Shown piece by piece: positions 61,844 through 64,000 of a stretch of 64,000 bases of DNA. The notes under the pieces were generated by a model. It was given only the letters and a program-made list of their open reading frames with translations, was not told where the DNA came from and ran no database searches. The position numbers and the translations under genes were made by a program. The DNA comes from Clarkia xantiana subsp. parviflora. Lineage: Eukaryota > Streptophyta > Magnoliopsida > Myrtales > Onagraceae. The DNA lies in the NCBI GenBank assembly GCA_036873135.1, contig JAPTYO010000001.1:51840624-51904623 (forward strand), given 5' to 3'. Numbering within the stretch: position 1 is the stretch's first letter; every line of letters begins with the position of its first letter.

Positions 61844-62702
61844 TGTTAGGTTATGAGATCTAGGTCAACGGGTGGTCGGCTTTGATCTCGCTCCTTACTG
61901 GGGATGTGTGTGATCCGGTATTCCTGAGTTGCCCTGTCCCAACCTATGTCCTTCCTTCCTTCCTTCCTTCCTTTGCTTCTTCTCTCCTTCTACCCTGCAG
62001 AAGGGGCAGTACCAGACACGGAGGGGGGGTGGTGCCTGGTGAACCCTCTCCGATGCCTAAGTCAGTATTCTTCTTAGAGAGATAAACTAGAGAGATGTCA
62101 GAGTAAAGTAATCTAAATTGCCAAGATGATCAAATGAGTTGTGAAGGTGGGGTATTTATAGGCAACGGTGTCATTAAGGTGGCTTAATGACATCGTTAAC
62201 CTTTAAACACAATTAATTAACCTTTAAGCGCGTAATTAATACCTTAGGATTCGGAGAAGGTAGGCGGAGTGGACCGAGTGTGGGAGTCCGAAAATGGTGC
62301 CGGGGCCCTTGGGGGGAGGAGAAATCCGACCCCTAAGGGTAGGGGTTGGGTGAGGGCACCCAACCCCTCCTAGGGAGGATGGGGTTGGCCAACCCCATCC
62401 CTCCTAGGAGAGATCGGGTTGGCCGACCCGATCTCTCCTAGGAGAGATCGGGTTGGTCCACCCGATCTCCCCTAGGAGAGATCGGGTTGGCTGACCCGAT
62501 CTCTCCTAGGGGAGGTCGGGTGTGGCCACCCAACCTCACCTAGGTGAGTTTGCCTCGGCCGGACGAGCGCTCCGGCCTCGTCCGAGCCGTTGATGTGTTC
62601 GCAAAGTGTTCGGGTTGAAGTTTCGATTTACAATCGGTAATGGGACGATAAAAATACAACGGTTCGGAAGTCAACGGGTTCAAATTGGGCGTATATCCAT
62701 CA
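61844..62702 (-). repeat. 5' LTR of the gypsy-type element
   Basis: 859 bp with the same termini as the other LTR. The TATA box is on the minus strand at 62153-62160, so transcription enters gag. The palindrome array at 62369-62544 lies 200-400 bases upstream of the TATA box in U3. The GGAGA duplication follows at 62703. Confidence 0.92.
62369..62544. repeat. 34-bp-period palindrome array in the 5' LTR
   Basis: CCTAGG recurs at 62369, 62403, 62437, 62471, 62505 and 62539, every 34 bases. This is one unit fewer than in the 3' LTR. Interval sequences are inverted repeats of the same kind. Confidence 0.92.
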
Positions 62703-62875
62703 GGAGAGAATGACCAACCCCAAGAAATCTCTAACATCTCCTATTTATAAGAGGAGGTGAGCAAAACCCTTGGTGGGTATTTGCAATATTTGGCCGCACA
62801 ACATGCTCAATTGGGCCGGCCCACATGGGTCGCACATGGCCCATGAGGATTTCGGTCTGACCCAAAATCCCTACA

Positions 62876-63300
62876 TGTCATACCCCAACTGTGCTTAGCA
62901 TGTTGGGCTTCTATTAATGGGCTCCTATTACAGCGGCTCATTCACTCTAAATCTCATGAGTAGATCTGGTCATCATCGAATTTGCCTAGATTGGTACCAA
63001 TGCAAATGTCCTATAAATACCCATATAAATACGCATTCATACATCATCTCTTACATACTCATCTCACATTCACTCTCTAAACTACATACATACATACATA
63101 CATACATACATACATACATACATACATACATACATACATACATACATACATTTGTATCTCCATATTCACTTTGATTACTCACTTGGCCGTTGGAGAGGGA
63201 TTACCGATACCAACCCCGGTTTATCCCCCTACGCAGGCGCGTGTCCGACATCTGAAGACCGATGATCTGGCGGAGCCATCCCGCCGACACAGGAACCATC
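62876..63300 (+). mobile_element. Possible LTR fragment of another retroelement
   Basis: It starts TGTCATACCCCAAC, a common plant LTR start. TATAAATA lies on the plus strand at 63012-63019. The downstream part is the GC-rich GATTACCGATACC ... CGCCGACACAGGAACC stretch typical of U5. The right border and any target duplication are unresolved. Confidence 0.35.
63084..63150. repeat. (TACA)n microsatellite, about 67 bp
   Basis: Uninterrupted tetranucleotide repeats just downstream of the TATA box of the possible LTR. Confidence 0.95.
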
Positions 63301-63935
63301 TGGATCCATCATTTCCGGATCCATCAATTACAAATCAATTACAATCATAATAAAATAAACCATACATCCATATATGAAACATACTCATTTATATCCTATA
63401 ATATATAAACCACTTTTATTGCATTACATAAATAAATGTCAATCCACTATATAAAGTCCATTATAAAATATAGTTATTCAAAACACAATCAATTGAAATC
63501 GATAAAATAAAAATCTCTGAAAATATCATGTCAAACAAGCTCTCTATAAAATGGTTTCTCATATCTTTGGAGGGAAGTGACGAGATGGGGCACCATTCGA
63601 AGTATGTGGAAATGGGTCGAACGTCATTTCTAAGTGGAAGATGAAGATTCATGGGTAAGTTTACAGGAGGAGACACATAATTTTGATATATATCTTAATA
63701 ATTATATATATGTATATACTTCTCTCTAGAAAAAAAAGTGCTCTTAAAAATGTTCCATAAATTTTCTAAAGTTTTTTTAGTTGTGTAATAATTATTATTC
63801 TTTAATTTCACGATATATATATATTTTTTTTTATAATTTTATTATTCTCATTAATTTTCTTTTAATTTTATTAAATCTCACGTGAAGCACAAGGAAAACA
63901 CTTAATTTATATATGTCTCGTTGTGAGCGGAGTTA
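63301..63935. other. AT-rich spacer at the right end
   Basis: No gene or clear element is seen. Confidence 0.45.
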
Positions 63936-64000
63936 GAGCATCCACAATGGTTTTACGTAAATTGTATTCTTTAAAGTTGCCACGTAGACATTTGTGTACA
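63936..64000. mobile_element. Tourist-like MITE, cut by the window end
   Basis: GAGCATCCACAATGGTTTTA preceded by TTA matches the end of the two MITEs at 29250-30035. The adjoining AGTTGCCACGTAGACATTTG also occurs, in inverted form, inside the copy at 29629-30035. The rest lies outside the window. Confidence 0.6.

Larger units (their letters stand above)
52285..62702 (-). mobile_element. Complete non-autonomous Ty3/gypsy (Tat-like) LTR retrotransposon, 10.4 kb
   Basis: Direct LTRs at 52285-53171 and 61844-62702 are near-identical. The 5-bp duplication GGAGA lies at 52280-52284 and 62703-62707. The element reads on the minus strand: 5' LTR on the right, primer site, gag, gag-protease-gag frame, tandem array, antisense gene, purine-rich tract, and 3' LTR on the left. 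Gag type, a TGGCGCCGT primer site and an antisense extra gene match features known from the Tat branch (for example maize Grande, which carries an antisense gene). I find no reverse transcriptase, RNase H or integrase in any frame of the internal region, so mobility would need proteins from another element. The few LTR differences point to a recent insertion. Confidence 0.9.
51947..62875 (-). mobile_element. Copia-like LTR fragment split by the gypsy-type insertion
   Basis: Removing the insertion at 52285-62702 joins 51947-52284 to 62708-62875. On the minus strand this reads from TGTAGGGATTTTGGG to CCTAAAACCAACA, with a TATAAATAG box on the minus strand near 62750. TG...CA termini and an internal TATA suggest an LTR of about 500 bp. 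No matching flanking duplication was found, so the left and right borders remain uncertain. Confidence 0.4.

Overview
The window is nuclear DNA of a flowering plant, most likely a eudicot. Its genes are multi-exon with GT-AG introns, AT-rich spacers and many short DNA transposons, and their products match plant-specific families (glucuronokinase, golgin candidate 6, a SOG1-like NAC protein). I cannot fix the species. There is no sign of bacterial, organellar or rRNA sequence.

Gene-bearing part (1-47,300). There are eight host genes: an unrecognised two-exon gene (+, 336-1847); glucuronokinase (-, 2315-4686); golgin candidate 6/MAG4, a p115/Uso1-type tether (-, 6172-12543, 19 coding exons); a GT17 glycosyltransferase (+, 21413-22984); a SOG1-like NAC factor (-, 24855-28716); RRP8 rRNA methyltransferase (-, 31525-33811); a glucose-6-phosphate 1-epimerase-like enzyme (-, 36517-38916); and a two-RRM glycine-rich hnRNP (-, 45018-47058). 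I traced splice sites for each, and all reading frames close. They are ordinary unlinked genes with no shared pathway. RRP8 and the hnRNP carry TGGGCC (site II-like) motifs upstream, and the hnRNP also has a telo-box-like motif.

The spacers and introns carry small mobile elements whose ends can be read directly: an AGGGTT-ended terminal-inverted-repeat family (four copies), a tRNA-related SINE with a 12-bp duplication, two Tourist-like elements in inverted orientation, a Mutator-like element with a perfect 9-bp duplication, a hAT-like element, and a probable long solo LTR (14272-17390). The NAC gene has a different insertion in each of introns 2, 3 and 4.

Transposon-rich part (47,300-64,000). 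A decayed LINE (about 49,900-51,946) is followed by a copia-like LTR fragment. This fragment is split by a complete 10.4-kb Ty3/gypsy-type element on the minus strand (52285-62702), flanked by the 5-bp duplication GGAGA. The element is the most unusual object here. It has near-identical LTRs, a tRNA-Asp-like primer site, gag and a retropepsin, but no recognisable reverse transcriptase, RNase H or integrase. Its main reading frame reads gag - zinc-knuckle-like - protease - second diverged gag - second zinc-knuckle-like. Behind it lies a tandem array with units of about 49 bp, and then a spliced coiled-coil gene on the opposite strand. Its LTRs carry a strict 34-bp-period array of palindromes upstream of the TATA box, with different copy number in the two LTRs. 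It looks like a recently moved, non-autonomous Tat-like element that would depend on enzymes from elsewhere.
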